A stretch of DNA of 64,000 nucleotides from Duganella aceris (GCF_011090165.1 NZ_JAADJT010000003.1:62001-126000); one strand, 5' to 3'. Shown: positions 26,132-41,289, counted from the first letter of the stretch. The notes: generated by a model not told the origin, from the sequence alone. A program made the numbers and translations.

Positions 26132-26996
26132 CAGAACTCGGCGCTACGGAGTTCCGTTTTTCAAACCAGCGGAAGTACAGCAGCATCTCGCCGCCGACGA
26201 TGGCGGCGATGGCGAGCCAGATCATGGCGATCATCAGGTAGCTGCTCTGGAAGGTGGCGTTGATCTGCTGGCGCGCGGCGTCGAGGATGATTTGCGGCAG
26301 TGTGCGGTCCAGTACCGTCATGTCCAGCTTGCGGTTGGCGTCCAGCAGCATCTTCTTCAGCGCGTCGGCGCCGAAGCTGACCGCCTCGCCTTGCGCCTGG
26401 CCGCGCATGTCGGTCTTCAGCGCGGCCGCCATGCCTTCGACCTTGGCGATGATGATCTTCTGGAATACCGCCGTCAGTACTTCGCCGCCCAGCTTGCGCA
26501 GGGTCCAGTTGACGATGCGCGCCTTGCCGCGCTCCCACAGGCTGTCAGAAGTCGGCTGGTAGTACAAATCCTTGAGCGTGGCGTCGACCAGCTCGCGCGC
26601 GCTCACCGGCTGGCCGGGGGCGACGCTCGCCAGCTTGGCGGTCACGTATTCGCGCAGCACCACCGTGTTGGCCCGGACCAGCGGCACGGCGGCGGATTCG
26701 AAGATGCTCATGGTTTGCTGCTGCACGTGGCGCACCACGCCGATGGCGCTGGCGCCGAACACCGCGCCGGCCAGGATCAGCACATAACTCAGCTTGGCCA
26801 GCACGTTCCAGACGCGCGGACGGCGGCGCAGCAGCTTCTTGCGCGCGACCCAGACCATCAGGAAGATGGCGATCAGCAGGCCCAAGCCGGCATACAGCAG
26901 CGCCGAGGGCAGGCTGCTCCAGAACAGGTTGAGCAGGAAGTCGGCCAGCGGCTCGGACCAGTGGCTCAGCGCGGTGGCGTCGGTGTTGAACGGCAT
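26127..26996 (-). CDS. Hypothetical inner-membrane protein
   Basis: A 289-residue protein I do not recognise. It has a hydrophobic helix near residues 28-48 (LPSALLYAGLGLLIAIFLMV), a basic stretch, a second helix around 65-85, a long predominantly helical middle region with DATLKDLYYQPTSDSLWERG, and a last helix near the C-terminus (YLMIAMIWLAIAAIVGGEML). The start is taken as ATG 26996, because GAGAG sits six bases upstream; ATG 27002 is the alternative. It is on the same strand as the riboswitch operon, but that operon has its own -10 in this gene's last codons. A 9-bp inverted repeat lies just upstream at 27003-27027. Confidence 0.75.
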   Translation of the reverse strand: MPFNTDATALSHWSEPLADFLLNLFWSSLPSALLYAGLGLLIAIFLMVWVARKKLLRRRPRVWNVLAKLSYVLILAGAVFGASAIGVVRHVQQQTMSIFESAAVPLVRANTVVLREYVTAKLASVAPGQPVSARELVDATLKDLYYQPTSDSLWERGKARIVNWTLRKLGGEVLTAVFQKIIIAKVEGMAAALKTDMRGQAQGEAVSFGADALKKMLLDANRKLDMTVLDRTLPQIILDAARQQINATFQSSYLMIAMIWLAIAAIVGGEMLLYFRWFEKRNSVAPSSV

Positions 26997-27902
26997 GTGC
27001 ATCTCTCGATCGGTAGGAGATCGAGAGTGTAGCGCAACATGTTGTTTAAATACTCACGCCTATCGTGCGCGGGTCAGCGCACTTCGCAGTCGACGGAGCC
27101 GGACTTCGGTGCGCTGGTCGATCCGACCACCGGCGCCGGCAGGCTGAATGCCGGCGGCAGCGTGAATTGCAGGCCCGGGTTCTTCGGCAGCACCACCGGC
27201 GCCTGGACCGGCGTCGGCACGAAGCCGAACTGGTTGGCGGAGAAGTTCTGGCTGCCGCCTTTGTTGGTGACGTTGATCAGGCCGTCGATCACCTGGACGT
27301 ACAGGCCGGGCGGCAAAGGCGGAGTTCCCGAATTGGGCGTCGGCGTCAGGCCGGCCGGCAGCGGGATGTTCGCCTGCGCCAGCATCAGCGGCTGGATCGG
27401 ATAGGTGTCGCCCAGACCGGCGGTGCTGGCCATCAGATAGGCTTCGCGCGCGGCGATCGCTTGCGCGGACGGTTCGACCCATTCGACGATGAAGGTGGTG
27501 CCGCGAATGCCGATGGTGGCGCTCGGCGTCTTCATCGCGAATTTTTCCTTGTTGCGCTTGCCCAGCAGGCCAGTCACCGAGCGCAGGCCGCCCTTGACCA
27601 GGCTGAACGAGGCGTTATCGCCGTCCGGCTTGGCGTCGTCGTAGCTAAAGTTCTCGACCTTGAAGGTGGTCGAGGGCTTGAGCGTGATTTCGCTGTTGTC
27701 GATGAACTTCACCAGGGCGTAGGTGTTCTTCTCCGTCACCAGGGTGTCGCCGCTTTCGACTTCCGACCGCAGCGACAGGATGCGCACCGCGCCGTCGGCC
27801 TTCTTGGCCAGCAGCGGGCCGTTCAGATGGATGACGGTGCCCGCCACTTGCGCGGCCCAGCTGGCGCCGGCGGTCCAGAACAGGACCAGCAGCAGCAGCG
27901 CC

Positions 27903-32402
<4,500 letters not shown>

Positions 32403-32423
32403 TTTTTATTCTTCTTCACATCA

Positions 32424-33995
32424 TCAGTAGGCCAGACCCAGGCGCACATGCAGGCGGTTGGCGTCGGCACGGTTGGTGGCGCCGGCGCGCAGCACATGGC
32501 CGTAATCGAGTTGCAGGTTCACATAGGTCGACAGCACGAAGCGCGCGCCGACGCCGGCGCTGGCGATCGAGGTGCTTTCGAGCTCGCCGGGCTGTGCATG
32601 GTTGCGCTTGATGTAGGCGTTGTCGTAGAAGCCCAGCAGGCGGCAATTCCAGTTGACCTGGCGGCACAGGTTGGGCGTGTACAGCTCCAGGTTGACGCCG
32701 AGGCCGGAGTCGTTGGAGATCTCGCGTTCGATGAAGCCGCGCACCGAGGTCGCGCCGCCGGCGCCGAACTGCTCGCCCGGAATCAGCGCGTCGTTGCTGT
32801 ACTGGCCGTTGGCGATGGCGCGCACCTGCCAATCGTCCGCCAGCGCGCGCGTGACGCTGCCGCCGAAGCGCACGATGGTGTAGCTGTCCTTGGCGCCGAC
32901 CCGCACCGCGAAAGCGTCCTTGCCGCCGTTGGAGCCGCCCGGAATGTTGTGCAGCAGCGTGACCTGGCCGCCGATTTCGCCTTGCTTGATCGGCAGGCTG
33001 GCCTGGTAGGCGATGCTGACCGGATGCACCGTGACATCGTTGCCCAGCTCGGTGCCGGACAGTTGCACGCTGTTCTTGAAGGCCTTGACGTCGACGCCGT
33101 AGCTGAGCCGCGCTTCCAGTTCGCCGCGCTTGGCCAGCGCCTGGTTGTAGCGCGCGCCGTACACCGCGCCCTTGCCGCTGACGGCCAGGTTGAAAGCGCC
33201 GGCCGCGATGGTGCCGGAGTCGACGTTCGAATAGCTGGCGTAGAAGTCCAGCGAATCGCCCGACTCGTACAGCGGGATATGGTAGCCGGCGCCGTACACC
33301 TTGACCCGGCCCGGTTCTTCGGCCGAGGTGGTGTATTGCAGCGTCGCCAGGTGGTCGCGGCCGAACAGGTTGGCGTTTTGCAGCACCACGCCGAGGTGGG
33401 TCTTGCCGGTGGCTTCGGTGCCGGTGTTGTCGGCGTTGCCCATCACCTTCCACGGCGACTCGTCCTTGACGTCGAGCACGGCGTCGACCTCGTCGGCCTT
33501 CTCGCCGCTCTGCAGCTTCATCGTCACCTGCTTGGAAGGATTTTCGTTGGCCTGCTTGAGGTTGGACGAGACCTGCTTCAGGTTCGGCGTGGCGCCCTCG
33601 CGCAACGCGGGCAGGCTGCGGCGGATATTCGCTTCGTCGAAATACCGGTTGTTCCTGACGCTGACCCGGCCGACCTTGGTCTCCACCACCCGCAGGCGCA
33701 CCACGCCGCCGTTGAGTTCCTGCTCCGGCAGCTCGATCGTCACCACGTTGTAGCCGCGCTGGTGATACACCGCCTCCAGCGCTTCCAGCGCGCGCTGGAC
33801 ATCGCCGAAGTCGCGCTCCTTGCCGGTGAATTTCCCCAGCAGCTCGTCGATCTGCGGCTGCGACAGCAGCGTGTTGCCGGCGACTTCGAAACGGGTGATC
33901 TCGAAATGAATCGCGCTGTCGTCCGCTCCCCATGCCGAAGAGACGGCGGCGGCCAAAAGGGACCCTGCCAGCAGGCGCGTTAGGCTATTTCTCAT
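32424..33995 (-). CDS. TpsB outer-membrane transporter (ShlB/FhaC/HecB family)
   Basis: A 523-residue two-partner-secretion transporter. The signal peptide covers about 1-23, followed by two POTRA domains (about 28-185: ITRFEVAGNTLLSQPQIDEL and GGVVRLRVVETKVGRVSVRN) and a 16-strand FhaC-type barrel. GATSVRGFIEREISNDSG contains the conserved VRG(F/Y) motif of the L6 loop. It ends in LHVRLGLAY with a terminal aromatic residue. It lies between two TpsA genes and is the only transporter in the cluster, so it may export both. A CRQVNWNC cysteine pair in a predicted extracellular loop is unusual for FhaC-type barrels. Confidence 0.93.
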   Translation of the reverse strand: MRNSLTRLLAGSLLAAAVSSAWGADDSAIHFEITRFEVAGNTLLSQPQIDELLGKFTGKERDFGDVQRALEALEAVYHQRGYNVVTIELPEQELNGGVVRLRVVETKVGRVSVRNNRYFDEANIRRSLPALREGATPNLKQVSSNLKQANENPSKQVTMKLQSGEKADEVDAVLDVKDESPWKVMGNADNTGTEATGKTHLGVVLQNANLFGRDHLATLQYTTSAEEPGRVKVYGAGYHIPLYESGDSLDFYASYSNVDSGTIAAGAFNLAVSGKGAVYGARYNQALAKRGELEARLSYGVDVKAFKNSVQLSGTELGNDVTVHPVSIAYQASLPIKQGEIGGQVTLLHNIPGGSNGGKDAFAVRVGAKDSYTIVRFGGSVTRALADDWQVRAIANGQYSNDALIPGEQFGAGGATSVRGFIEREISNDSGLGVNLELYTPNLCRQVNWNCRLLGFYDNAYIKRNHAQPGELESTSIASAGVGARFVLSTYVNLQLDYGHVLRAGATNRADANRLHVRLGLAY

Positions 33996-34152
33996 GTGTC
34001 GGCTCTGGAATTTTTATTGATACTATCTGGACAATTTTGCATTTTTATTACTTGCAATTAACAAACTTTCCCCGATGCTAGCATAGCGTCTAATTAATGC
34101 CTATTTGAAACTCTCGATTTGGGCCGGGGGACGGCGAGTGTTGGTTTTCAGC

Positions 34153-37100
34153 CTAGTTGCAATAGGTTTTCTTGACAGCTTCCTTGGCGTCGCCGCTTCC
34201 GTGCGACACGCCGTCGGCGACTTTTTCGCCCGGCACCTTGTCGTCCGGCTTGCTGTTGCCGCCGCTGCCGCCGGCCGTGGCCACGCCGTTGCCCGGCACC
34301 TCGGTGATGCCGCCGCCACCGCCTTGGCTGCCGCTCGATGAGCGGTTGATGATGTTGAGCGTCGCGTTGAGCGCCTGCGCCACCGGCTGGTTCGGCTGGT
34401 TCAGCGTGGCCGCGTCGGCGGCGGCTTTGGCGGCAGCGTCGGCGGCAGCCTTCGCGGCGGCATCGGCGGCGGCCTTGGCGGCGGCGTCGACTGCGGCCTT
34501 GGCGGCGGCGTCTGCTGCGGCCTTGGCGGCGGCATCGGCGGCGGCCTTCGCGGCCGCGTCGGCTGCGGCTTGGGCTGCGGCCTGTGCGGCGGCGTCGGCG
34601 GCCGCTTTCGCGGCGGCATCGGCGGCGGCCTTGGAGTCGGCGGCGGCTTTCTCGGCGGCGGCCTTGGCAGCGGCATCGGCGGCGGCCTTTGCGTCGGCGG
34701 CAGCTTTCTCTTCGGCGGCGGCTTTCTCTTCGGCGGCGGCTTTCGCGGCGGCGTCGGCGGCCGCCTTGGCGGCGGCATCGGCGGCGGCCTTGGCGTCGGC
34801 CGCGGCTTTCGCATCGGCGGCGGCTTTCAGGTCGGCGGCGAGTTTGGCGTCGGCGGCGGCTTTCGCGTCGGCCGCCGCCTTGGCGGCTGCGGCGGCCGAA
34901 CCGTCGTTAATCGTCGGCACGGTGCCGGCGGCAAACACATTGCCAGGCGTGCTGACCGAACCCAGCGGCGCCGACAGCGTCACCGGCGAACCGCCGCTGC
35001 TGATCAGCGTGCCGCTGCTGGCGGTGATGTTGCCGCTGGCCGCGGTGGCGGAAATGCTGCCGCCCGCCGGCACCGTCAAGGTGCCGCCCAACACGATGTT
35101 AGTGCCGGCGATCAGGCCGATGCTGTGCGAGGCGTTGAGCGCCGAGCCGCCGCCCAGCGTGATGTCGGTACTGGCCGACAACGCGATATCGCTGCCGTCG
35201 ATGGCGTTGTTGATGGTGATCGGGCTGTGCGCGGTGATCGACACCTGCCCGCTGCCGGCGCCGGCCACCTGCGCGACGATGGCGCCGACGGTGTGGATGC
35301 CGCCATGGTTGTCGATGACGATGTTGCCGGTGGTGCTCAGCGGCCCCAGCGCCAGCTCGCCGCTAGTGACCGTGTTGCTGAGCGCGATGTTGCCGGCGTA
35401 GGCATGCGCCTCGAAGGCCTGCACATGGTTGTTGGCGTCGGTCAGCGCGATGCCGCCGTAGGCGTTGGCGACCACGCTGTCGGCCACCAGCGCGCCGGTC
35501 TGCGTGATGGCGCCGCTGCTCTGCGCGTTGAGCGCGATGCTGTGGGCGCGGATGTTGCCCACGACGATATTGCCGCCGGCGCCGATGCTCACTGCGCCGT
35601 CGCTGTCGATGATGCCGCCGCCCTGGCTCAGGCTCGCCACGTCCAGCGTGCTGCCACCGCCGACGCCTTTCAGCATGCCGCTGCTCAGCACCAGGCTGTC
35701 GGCGTGCAGCTGTCCGCTCAGGTCCAGCGCGCCGCCGTTGAGCGTCAGCGCGCCGGCCAGGCTGGAGCCGTCGCCGCCGGCGCCGGTCAGCGTCAGCTTG
35801 CCGCCGGACAGCAGCAGGCTGTTGCCGCCGGAAGTCAGCTTGACCAGCGTGGTGTTGCCGGCCGTCGCGTCGTAGGTGACCACGTTCTGGCCGCCGCCCA
35901 GCGTCGCCGCCAGCACGTTGGCGCCGTCCGGCGCCACCCCGTCCAGCCAGTTGCCGGCCGCGCTCCACAGGCCGCTGCCGCCGGTCCAGGTCGACAACGG
36001 CCGCGCGGTGATGCTGCCGCTCGCGCCCGGCGCCAGGACATAGTTGCCGGCGTCGCCGCCGCCCAGCGCCGGCGTGCCAACGATGCTGACGCTCTTGGCG
36101 ACGCCGACGTTCTTGTCGGCGTAGCTCGCGCTGGCGGAGCCGGCCGACAGCGTGACCGCGTCGCTCGGTCCCTGGTTGATGCCGAGCACGCCGGACAGCG
36201 TGGCGCCGGCGAAGGTGGCGGCGGTCGAGTTGTTGTATTCGCGGCTGGCCAGCGTCAGCGTCAGCGTGGCCGGCGTGATGTCGGCGCTCAGGCCGGTCGG
36301 CAAGGTCACCGCGTAGTTGCCGGCGTCCGCGCCGCTGAGCGCGATGCCGTTGACGGTGACGGTCTTGGCGCTGGCGACGTTCTTGTCGGCGAAGGTGGCG
36401 TTGCCGGCGCCGATGCCGACCTGGTCGCCGCCGAGCACGCCGGCCAGCGTGCCGCCGACCAGCGTGGCCTTGCGGCCGTAGGTGTCGGAGACGCTGTCGT
36501 AGTCGAGGTTGTAGACGCGGCTGGCGGCGGTCATGCCGTTGATGCTCACCAGCGCCGGCGTGATCTCCCCGCTCAGATCGCTTGGCGACACCAGCACGTA
36601 ATTGGCGGCGTCGCTGCCGCTCAGCGTGAAGCCGCCGGTGCTGATCGTGACCAGCTTGTTGCTGCCGACGTTCTTGTTGTCGAAGTGCGCCACGCCGCTG
36701 CCGGCCAGTACCACCTGGTCCGAGCCGAAGCCGCTGACGCTCGGGGTGCCGGCCAGCGTCGCCACGTCGTTGCCGTTGTACTGCCGGGTGGCGACGCTGA
36801 GGCCGTCGATCGGCAGCGCGGCCTGCAGGATCGTGCCGGTGCCGGCGCCGCTGATGCCAGACAGCGTGTAGTTGCCGTGCTCGTTGCCGGACAGCACAGG
36901 ATTGGCGACGCTCAGGTTCTTGCCGCTGCCGGCATTCTTGTCGGCAAAGGTCACCACGCCGCTGATGCCCAGCATGTCCGCGCCGACCAGGTTGTCGAAG
37001 CTGTAGCTGGCCTGGCCTTCGAGGGTGTAGCCGCCGTCGTAGGTCTTGGTGGCGGACACGATCGCGTTCACCGCGCGCGGCGTGATGGTCAGCTGCGGGT

Positions 37101-40100
37101 TGGAACCGGCGTAGCTGATGTCGTACTTGGTCGACCACAGGCCGCCGACGTCGTAGCTGCCGGCGTTGACGGCGCCGCCGTAGCCCAGCGTGCCGTCGAT
37201 GCCGGCGGCCAGCGTGCCGCCGCTGCCGCCGAAGCCGGCCGACGCGCCGTCGTAGGTCTTGGTGACGGCGCTGCCGCCGGTCACGGTCACCGTGTACGGC
37301 GTCAGCAGGGCCTTCAGCAGCGGCGTGGTGTGGCCGTCGTAGATGCGCCAGATCGGCGCCGAGACGAAGTCGAAATCGACGAAGCTGCTCTGCTGCGTCA
37401 TCTGCTGCGACGACAGCGCGACCGCGCCGGCGCTGTCGTAGCTGGTGCCGGCGGTGTCCAGGTTGAAATAGCCGCCGCTCAGCGTGCCGCCCTCGTGCGC
37501 GCCGACCATGCCGTGGACGCTGGTGAAGCCGCCCCCCTGCACCACGCCGCTGCTGTACACGCGGCTGATGCTGCCGTCGTACAGGTCGCCGACCAGGCCG
37601 CCGATGTTGGCGTGGTTCTGGTAGGAATCGTTCAGGTTGCCGCCGACGTCGCCGGTGGCGTAGGCGTCGCTGATGACGCCGCCGCTGACGTTGCGTCCCG
37701 CCAGGCCGCCGACGTTGCGCCCGCCGTTGACGCTGCCCGCCGCGTACGACGAGGTGATGTGGCCGCCATTGTTGTCGCCCACCAGGCCGCCGACGATCTC
37801 GCCCGAGGCGTAGACCGAGCCGGTGGCGAACGCGTGTGTGACCAGGCCGATATCGGAACCGCTGGTGGTGTTGCTGCCGACCAGGCCACCGGTATAGCCG
37901 TTGCCGCTGGCATGCACGTCGGCGCTGGAGGACGAGGTGTTGATCTGGCCGGTGTTGCGGCCCACCAGGCCGCCGATGTTGGCGCCGCTGGCGTCGCTCA
38001 CGCCGGTGACGCTGCCGCTGCTGGACGAAGCGGTGATCAGGCCGCCGTTGTTGCCGGCCAGCGCGCCGACGTTGGTGGCGCCGCTGACGTTGCCGTCGAC
38101 GCTGATGCCGCTGATGTAGCCGATGCCCTGGGCGACGTAGCCGGCCAGGCCGCCGACGTTGCCGTGGCCGCTGACGGCCACGCCGCTCAGCGTCAGATCC
38201 CGGATGGTGCCGGTGTCGACCAGCGAGAACAGGCCGACGTTGTCCTCGCCCGGCCGGCTGATGGTCAGGCCGGCGATGCTGTGGTGGGCGCCGTCGAACA
38301 CGCCGGTGTACACGCCGCTCTGCGCGATCGGCCGGAAGCCGCCGGTCCACTGGCCGCTGGCGCTGGCGTCGATATCGTTGGCCAATTGGTAGGCGGTGTA
38401 GTTGGCCAGCGTGGCCGCGCCCTGCAGGCCGTAGACGTCGGCCAGCAGATACGGGGTTTGCAGGCTGCCGTCGCCGCCCAGCGCGCGCACGAAGCTGCCG
38501 CCGGTCAGCTGGAAATCGCCGGCGCTGAAGGCCGGCAGCGCGCCGCCGAGCTGCGACCAGTTGCCGCTCTGGAGTTCGAAGGTGCCGCCGACCCCGACGT
38601 CAGCGCCGGCGCCGATCGCGGCCACCGCGCCGAGCCGCAGGTCGCCGCTGGTCGCGAGCGAAGCCTGCAGGTCGATATTGTGGCGCGCGCTCAAGGTCAG
38701 GTTGCCGCCGATGATCTGCGGCGCGCTGACGACGATGTCGCCGCTGCCGATATGGCTGCTGTTGATCGCGACATGCAGATTGCCGGCGTTGACGCCGGCC
38801 AGGTCGGCGCCGGTCAGCGCCAGCGTATCGGCCGGGTTGCCGCTGGCGCCGAGGTTGATGGCGTTGCCGGTTTCCAGGCTGACGCTCGGCGCGTTCAGCG
38901 AGCCGCCGGCCAGCGTCATCTTGCCGGCGAACAGATTGATGCCGGAGGCGGAACTGGCGCTGCCGGCATTGGTGATGCGATGCTCGCCGCTCGGCAAGGT
39001 TTGCAGGCTGAGCACGCCCGGCACCGACAAGGCCGCGCCGCTGTTGATGGTCAGCGCACCCGACTGGGTTTGCAACAGCAGGCCGCCGCCGCCCAGCGAG
39101 CTGGCGAGATCGAGGCTGCCGCCGACGGTCAGCGCGCCGCTGGCCGCGCTGTTGCTGAAGGACGAGCCGATCGACAGCAAGCCGTTGACCGGCACGCTGA
39201 TGCGTTGCAGTTCGGCCTCGCTCAGGCCCAGCACGCCGCTGGCGTCGGCCGCGTTGCCGCCGATGGCCAGGTCGACCGCATCCTGGTAAGGCTGCAGCCG
39301 CACCTCGTGCTGGGTGGTGCCGCTGATGGCGCCGTTGAGCGTCATGCGGTCGGCCTTGAGCAGGATGTCGCCGCCGGAGGACGACACCGTTTGCCCGGCG
39401 CCGACGCTGATGGTGCCGCCCGCCTTGGCCGACGACAGGCTCACGCCGCCGGCGCCGGCCACGTTGCCGGAGACGCTCAGGTCGCCGTTGTACGCGGTCG
39501 CCGTCAGCGTCCCGCCGGCGCTGCTGGCGCCGAGATTGACGTTGACCGCCGTCAGCACGGCGTTGCCGGCGGTGGCGCCCAGCGTCGCGCTGCCGCCTAT
39601 GGTGTTGCTGTTGTTGTCCAGCGTGATGCTGTTGGCGGCGATCGCGCTCAGGCTGCTGACCGCCAGCGCGTCGATCGGGCTGGTGGTCTGCACGATCGAA
39701 CCGCCGGCGTTCAGGTGCAGCGCGGCGTTGATGCCGGTGACGGCCGCCTTCAGCTGGATGTCGTTGGCGGCTTGCAGCGTCAGCCCATGCGCGCTGCTCC
39801 ACAGCAGCGGACTGAGGACGTGGATGGTGCCGCTACCGGTGCCGCTGGCGTTGGCGGTGCTGATGGTGACGTCGGTGGTCAGCAGCGCGGTTTGCAGGAT
39901 GCCGGTCAGCAGCAGCGAATCGGGCACCGTCGCCGTGTCCAGGAACAGGCCGCCGATATTCGGCAACGACCCGCTGCCGAGCATGCCGGCGGCGCTGGCG
40001 ACGCCGCTGTTCAGCGCGACGTACACATCGCTCGGATCGAGCAACAGGCTGCCGGTGGCGCCCAGCGGCGCGCGGGTGTCGACCCGGCCCCGCATGTCGA

Positions 40101-41289
40101 GATAGTGGCCGGAGGTTTCAACCAGGCCGCCGTTGCCGCCGGCCGCGCCGCCGCGCGCGGAGATCGTGCCGAACACCTGCGTCGCCTGGTCGCTCCAGAC
40201 GATGACCTTGCCGCCGTCGCCGTCGACGCCGGCGTCGGCCTTGATGACCACGTCCGCGCCGACGTAGCTTTGCCGCGCGTTCGCCACCGCCGCGTTCTTG
40301 CCCTGGTAGTCGCCGCCGACCAGCACCGTGCCGCCGCCCGCGCCGCCGCTGGCGTCGACCACGGCGTCGCCGGTCAGGCCGACCTGCGGCCCGAGCAGCT
40401 GGATGGCGCCGCCGGTGTTGAGGTTGCTGCCGTCGGCGCCGCCGCGCGCGCTGGTGCTGCTGCCCGCCTCCAGCAAGGTGGTGCGGCTGGACTTGAGGAC
40501 GATGCGGCCGTCCTCGCCGCGCACCGCGCTGTCGGCGTTGATCGTGCCGCGCTGGTTGACCAGCGCGCCGTACACGCCGACCCGGCCGCCCCGCGCCACG
40601 ATGCTGCCGAGGTTGAGCGCCTGGTCGGCCGGCGACGACACCACCACCTGCACGTTCGGGTCGGCCGAGTCGAACAGTTGCACGCTGTGGCCGGCCGCCA
40701 GCACCACCTCGCCGTTGGGCGACGAGATCACGCCGCTGTTTTCCACCGCCGGCGCGATCAGGAAGATCCGGCCGCCGGACGGCGTGCTGATGGTGCCGGC
40801 GTTGCCGACCTTGCCCGCGCTGGCGGCGCCGTCGAAGTTGTTGCGGCCGGCCAGGAAGTCGGCGTTGGAGAGATTCAGGCTGGACGCGACCAGGCCGTTG
40901 ACGTCGACCCGCGAGCCGGCGCCGAACATCACGCCGTTGGGATTGATCAGGAACACCTTGCCGTTCGACTGCAGCGAGCCGAGGATCACGCTGGGGTCCT
41001 GGCCGGTGATGCGGTTCAGCACCTTGCTGTCGCTGTTCTGCTGGATGAAGCGGGTGATCTCGTCGGCGCCGACCGAGAAGCTCTGCCAGTTGATGATGGC
41101 GTTCGGCGTGTTGGTGATGGTGTAGGTCTTGCCCTGCAGGTTGAAGCTGGCCTGTCCCGCCACCACGCTCGGATTCACCGGCGCCGCCTGCGCGCCGCCG
41201 TGACATGCCGCCACCAGCGCCGCGATCAGCTTGCGGCGCAGCGGCGCGCGCCCGGCGCCGCCGGCAGGGTGATGGGTATGGGATCTCAT
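34153..41289 (-). CDS. Two-partner-secretion exoprotein TpsA2 (FHA-type with GLUG, YDG/MBG and Ala-rich regions)
   Basis: A 2378-residue exoprotein. A signal peptide (to about residue 35) precedes the TPS domain ([11 protein letters not shown] with [24 protein letters not shown]) and a long beta-helix. GLUG-type repeats lie around 1010-1240 (IGGLVGDLYDGSISRVYSSG and similar), and YDG/MBG-type beta domains around 1340-1770 (KTYDGASAGF, KTYDGGYTLEG and others). An alanine/lysine/aspartate heptad-like stalk spans about 2130-2290, and the protein ends VKKTYCN. The ATG at 41289 has AGGAG eight bases upstream. It lies 157 bases before tpsB and 176 bases after the cyclase gene. Likely a very large surface or matrix adhesin exported by the adjacent TpsB. 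Confidence 0.92.
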   Translation of the reverse strand: MRSHTHHPAGGAGRAPLRRKLIAALVAACHGGAQAAPVNPSVVAGQASFNLQGKTYTITNTPNAIINWQSFSVGADEITRFIQQNSDSKVLNRITGQDPSVILGSLQSNGKVFLINPNGVMFGAGSRVDVNGLVASSLNLSNADFLAGRNNFDGAASAGKVGNAGTISTPSGGRIFLIAPAVENSGVISSPNGEVVLAAGHSVQLFDSADPNVQVVVSSPADQALNLGSIVARGGRVGVYGALVNQRGTINADSAVRGEDGRIVLKSSRTTLLEAGSSTSARGGADGSNLNTGGAIQLLGPQVGLTGDAVVDASGGAGGGTVLVGGDYQGKNAAVANARQSYVGADVVIKADAGVDGDGGKVIVWSDQATQVFGTISARGGAAGGNGGLVETSGHYLDMRGRVDTRAPLGATGSLLLDPSDVYVALNSGVASAAGMLGSGSLPNIGGLFLDTATVPDSLLLTGILQTALLTTDVTISTANASGTGSGTIHVLSPLLWSSAHGLTLQAANDIQLKAAVTGINAALHLNAGGSIVQTTSPIDALAVSSLSAIAANSITLDNNSNTIGGSATLGATAGNAVLTAVNVNLGASSAGGTLTATAYNGDLSVSGNVAGAGGVSLSSAKAGGTISVGAGQTVSSSGGDILLKADRMTLNGAISGTTQHEVRLQPYQDAVDLAIGGNAADASGVLGLSEAELQRISVPVNGLLSIGSSFSNSAASGALTVGGSLDLASSLGGGGLLLQTQSGALTINSGAALSVPGVLSLQTLPSGEHRITNAGSASSASGINLFAGKMTLAGGSLNAPSVSLETGNAINLGASGNPADTLALTGADLAGVNAGNLHVAINSSHIGSGDIVVSAPQIIGGNLTLSARHNIDLQASLATSGDLRLGAVAAIGAGADVGVGGTFELQSGNWSQLGGALPAFSAGDFQLTGGSFVRALGGDGSLQTPYLLADVYGLQGAATLANYTAYQLANDIDASASGQWTGGFRPIAQSGVYTGVFDGAHHSIAGLTISRPGEDNVGLFSLVDTGTIRDLTLSGVAVSGHGNVGGLAGYVAQGIGYISGISVDGNVSGATNVGALAGNNGGLITASSSSGSVTGVSDASGANIGGLVGRNTGQINTSSSSADVHASGNGYTGGLVGSNTTSGSDIGLVTHAFATGSVYASGEIVGGLVGDNNGGHITSSYAAGSVNGGRNVGGLAGRNVSGGVISDAYATGDVGGNLNDSYQNHANIGGLVGDLYDGSISRVYSSGVVQGGGFTSVHGMVGAHEGGTLSGGYFNLDTAGTSYDSAGAVALSSQQMTQQSSFVDFDFVSAPIWRIYDGHTTPLLKALLTPYTVTVTGGSAVTKTYDGASAGFGGSGGTLAAGIDGTLGYGGAVNAGSYDVGGLWSTKYDISYAGSNPQLTITPRAVNAIVSATKTYDGGYTLEGQASYSFDNLVGADMLGISGVVTFADKNAGSGKNLSVANPVLSGNEHGNYTLSGISGAGTGTILQAALPIDGLSVATRQYNGNDVATLAGTPSVSGFGSDQVVLAGSGVAHFDNKNVGSNKLVTISTGGFTLSGSDAANYVLVSPSDLSGEITPALVSINGMTAASRVYNLDYDSVSDTYGRKATLVGGTLAGVLGGDQVGIGAGNATFADKNVASAKTVTVNGIALSGADAGNYAVTLPTGLSADITPATLTLTLASREYNNSTAATFAGATLSGVLGINQGPSDAVTLSAGSASASYADKNVGVAKSVSIVGTPALGGGDAGNYVLAPGASGSITARPLSTWTGGSGLWSAAGNWLDGVAPDGANVLAATLGGGQNVVTYDATAGNTTLVKLTSGGNSLLLSGGKLTLTGAGGDGSSLAGALTLNGGALDLSGQLHADSLVLSSGMLKGVGGGSTLDVASLSQGGGIIDSDGAVSIGAGGNIVVGNIRAHSIALNAQSSGAITQTGALVADSVVANAYGGIALTDANNHVQAFEAHAYAGNIALSNTVTSGELALGPLSTTGNIVIDNHGGIHTVGAIVAQVAGAGSGQVSITAHSPITINNAIDGSDIALSASTDITLGGGSALNASHSIGLIAGTNIVLGGTLTVPAGGSISATAASGNITASSGTLISSGGSPVTLSAPLGSVSTPGNVFAAGTVPTINDGSAAAAAKAAADAKAAADAKLAADLKAAADAKAAADAKAAADAAAKAAADAAAKAAAEEKAAAEEKAAADAKAAADAAAKAAAEKAAADSKAAADAAAKAAADAAAQAAAQAAADAAAKAAADAAAKAAADAAAKAAVDAAAKAAADAAAKAAADAAAKAAADAATLNQPNQPVAQALNATLNIINRSSSGSQGGGGGITEVPGNGVATAGGSGGNSKPDDKVPGEKVADGVSHGSGDAKEAVKKTYCN
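34420..34890 (-). repeat. Repeat tract encoding the Ala/Lys/Asp stalk of TpsA2
   Basis: About 470 bases of short repeats (GGCGGCCTTGGCGGC-like on the plus strand) encode AKAAADA-type repeats predicted to form a long single helix or coiled coil near the C-terminus. This occupies the place held by the Pro/Thr tract in TpsA1. Copy number may vary between strains. Confidence 0.9.
40107..41118 (-). repeat. Duplicated TPS-domain segment, copy in TpsA2
   Basis: Partner of 31255-32255; see that entry. Identity is highest around the NPNG motif and the region encoding SGVISSPNG, and drops sharply beyond about residue 400 of each protein, which suggests duplication or gene conversion limited to the secretion domain. 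Confidence 0.8.
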
